Shown in pieces: positions 23,073-23,895 of a stretch of 23,895 nucleotides of DNA (positions within the stretch are counted from its first letter, which is position 1; each line of letters starts with the position of its first letter). The notes beneath the pieces were generated by a model. It made no database searches. It saw only the letters and a program-made list of their open reading frames with translations, and was not told where the DNA came from. The DNA comes from CAZEHJ01 sp964512485 (GTDB taxonomy: Bacteria; Bacteroidota; Rhodothermia; Rhodothermales; UBA10348), in the NCBI GenBank assembly GCA_964512485.1, contig CAZEHJ010000060.1:1-23895 (forward strand). Direction: 5' to 3'. The position numbers and the translations under genes were made by a program.

Positions 23073-23895
23073 GAACGCTCTCTGGATCTCTCCTGCTCAC
23101 GTTTCGCGAACTCTGGGCGATGCGCATTACGCAAGCCGTATTTGTCGTATCGACGATAGCGTGGCTCTTGCTGACCTTCGCCCTGAATCTGGAAATCGTG
23201 GAGGGGTCATTGGCAGCCATCAGGATTTTTGGCTTCGACTCGGATCCCACACAAGGCGTTTTCAATCCCGAAACCGAAGAATGGGATCAGGTAGCCCTGG
23301 GCGTGGATCAATTCCTTATGGGCATCAACGTGTTCGTGTTCGGCGCCTCGTATTTCCTCGGGACATTGCTCGGGCTTTTTGCCACCATGCCGCTCGTCTC
23401 CGGTTTTCTGGAACAGGGTAGAATCGATCTTCTTTTGTCGAAACCCCTTTCGCGGGCACGCCTTCTGAGTGGACACGTAGCCGGTGTTTGGCTGACTGTC
23501 TTGACGCTCGCATCCTACCTGGTTGGCGGGGTGTGGCTTTCCCTCTCCATCAAGACCGGAATGTGGCAACCCTCCCTGTTGGTAGCGATTCCGATCATCG
23601 TCGTCATGTTTTGTGTGATGTATTCCGTCATAATGACCATCAGCATCATATCTCGATCCAGTGGTTTGGCACTGGTGGTTGCCTATGGGCTCATTTTTAT
23701 TTCCGCCATTTTCGCAGCCCACGATCAAATTGTACCCGCTCTGGCTCCATTTGCTGCGAATACATTCATGGGGATGTACCACGCTCTGCCCAACTTTATC
23801 GAAGTGGTTGCTATCCAGGCGCAACTCGTTCAGGGAGAGGCCGTAACGACTTGGTATCCGCTGATCTCCTCTCTCATCTTCGGTACAGTGACTTA
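23069..23895 (+). CDS. ABC-2 type exporter permease (partial, runs off the window)
   Basis: An open frame of 275 residues from the ATG at 23069 to the window edge without a stop, so the gene continues beyond. Start and ATPase stop overlap as ATGA, with AGGAGG ten bases before the ATG. It begins MRTLSGSLLLTFRELWAMRI, with a first transmembrane segment at about 21-40 and a periplasmic loop of about 45 residues. Further membrane segments lie near 85-112, 135-158, 168-193 and 197-217. The cytoplasmic element LLLSKPLSRARLLSGH (121-136) is characteristic of ABC-2/NosY-like permeases. It pairs with the upstream ATPase. The cargo is unknown. Confidence 0.88.
   Translation, partial: MRTLSGSLLLTFRELWAMRITQAVFVVSTIAWLLLTFALNLEIVEGSLAAIRIFGFDSDPTQGVFNPETEEWDQVALGVDQFLMGINVFVFGASYFLGTLLGLFATMPLVSGFLEQGRIDLLLSKPLSRARLLSGHVAGVWLTVLTLASYLVGGVWLSLSIKTGMWQPSLLVAIPIIVVMFCVMYSVIMTISIISRSSGLALVVAYGLIFISAIFAAHDQIVPALAPFAANTFMGMYHALPNFIEVVAIQAQLVQGEAVTTWYPLISSLIFGTVT

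Overview
The window reads as a chromosomal, mostly housekeeping segment of a Gram-negative bacterium of the FCB superphylum, most likely near Rhodothermota/Balneolota or Bacteroidota. The basis is a PorZ-like type IX secretion protein with its own C-terminal sorting-like domain, Lol and Fts ABC ATPases that imply an outer membrane, several secreted proteins with Sec signals, and starts that mostly lack a clear Shine-Dalgarno sequence. The taxon is an inference. I see no insertion sequence, phage gene, CRISPR array, toxin-antitoxin pair or obvious foreign island.

Layout. Positions 1-214 hold two minus-strand tRNA genes, Glu(TTC), cut by the window edge after its first 3' C, and His(GTG). Positions 301-3524 hold a one-base-overlapping minus-strand pair: a PHP-family phosphoesterase, then the PorZ-like protein. 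A flippase-type membrane protein (3716-4837) is divergent from them. Positions 4867-9512 are a minus-strand cluster read as Na+/alanine symporter, uracil phosphoribosyltransferase (upp), NhaC antiporter and a stand-alone mannose-6-phosphate-isomerase-type cupin. Positions 9695-14875 are a second minus-strand cluster: NrnA-like DHH phosphoesterase, leucyl aminopeptidase, pdxA, a SAM methyltransferase and ftsE. Positions 15065-19271 are a third: TPR membrane protein, sigma-54 response regulator, LolD-type ATPase, an unrecognised secreted protein and pdxH. From 19660 the direction flips to plus: gapA, pgk, an ABC-2 exporter ATPase and its permease, which runs off the right edge.

Function. gapA and pgk are consecutive steps of lower glycolysis. 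pdxA and pdxH are two steps of pyridoxal phosphate synthesis, split over adjacent operons. The PHP protein and the NrnA-like protein belong to families that degrade short RNAs and 3',5'-bisphosphonucleotides. The symporter and NhaC both depend on a sodium gradient, as expected of a marine or salt-adapted cell. Junctions of the TGATG, ATGA, GTGA and TAATG type point to tight translational coupling.

I found no clear candidate for a new multi-gene system. The items most worth a second look are: a secreted beta-rich extension on NhaC, a roughly 100-residue insertion in the symporter, an unrecognised secreted protein with two similar halves between lolD and pdxH, and structured non-coding DNA. The structured DNA is a 21-bp tandem repeat plus a large hairpin between gapA and pgk, overlapping palindromes upstream of nrnA, a nested inverted repeat at 3607-3648, and palindromes upstream of gapA and of the symporter.
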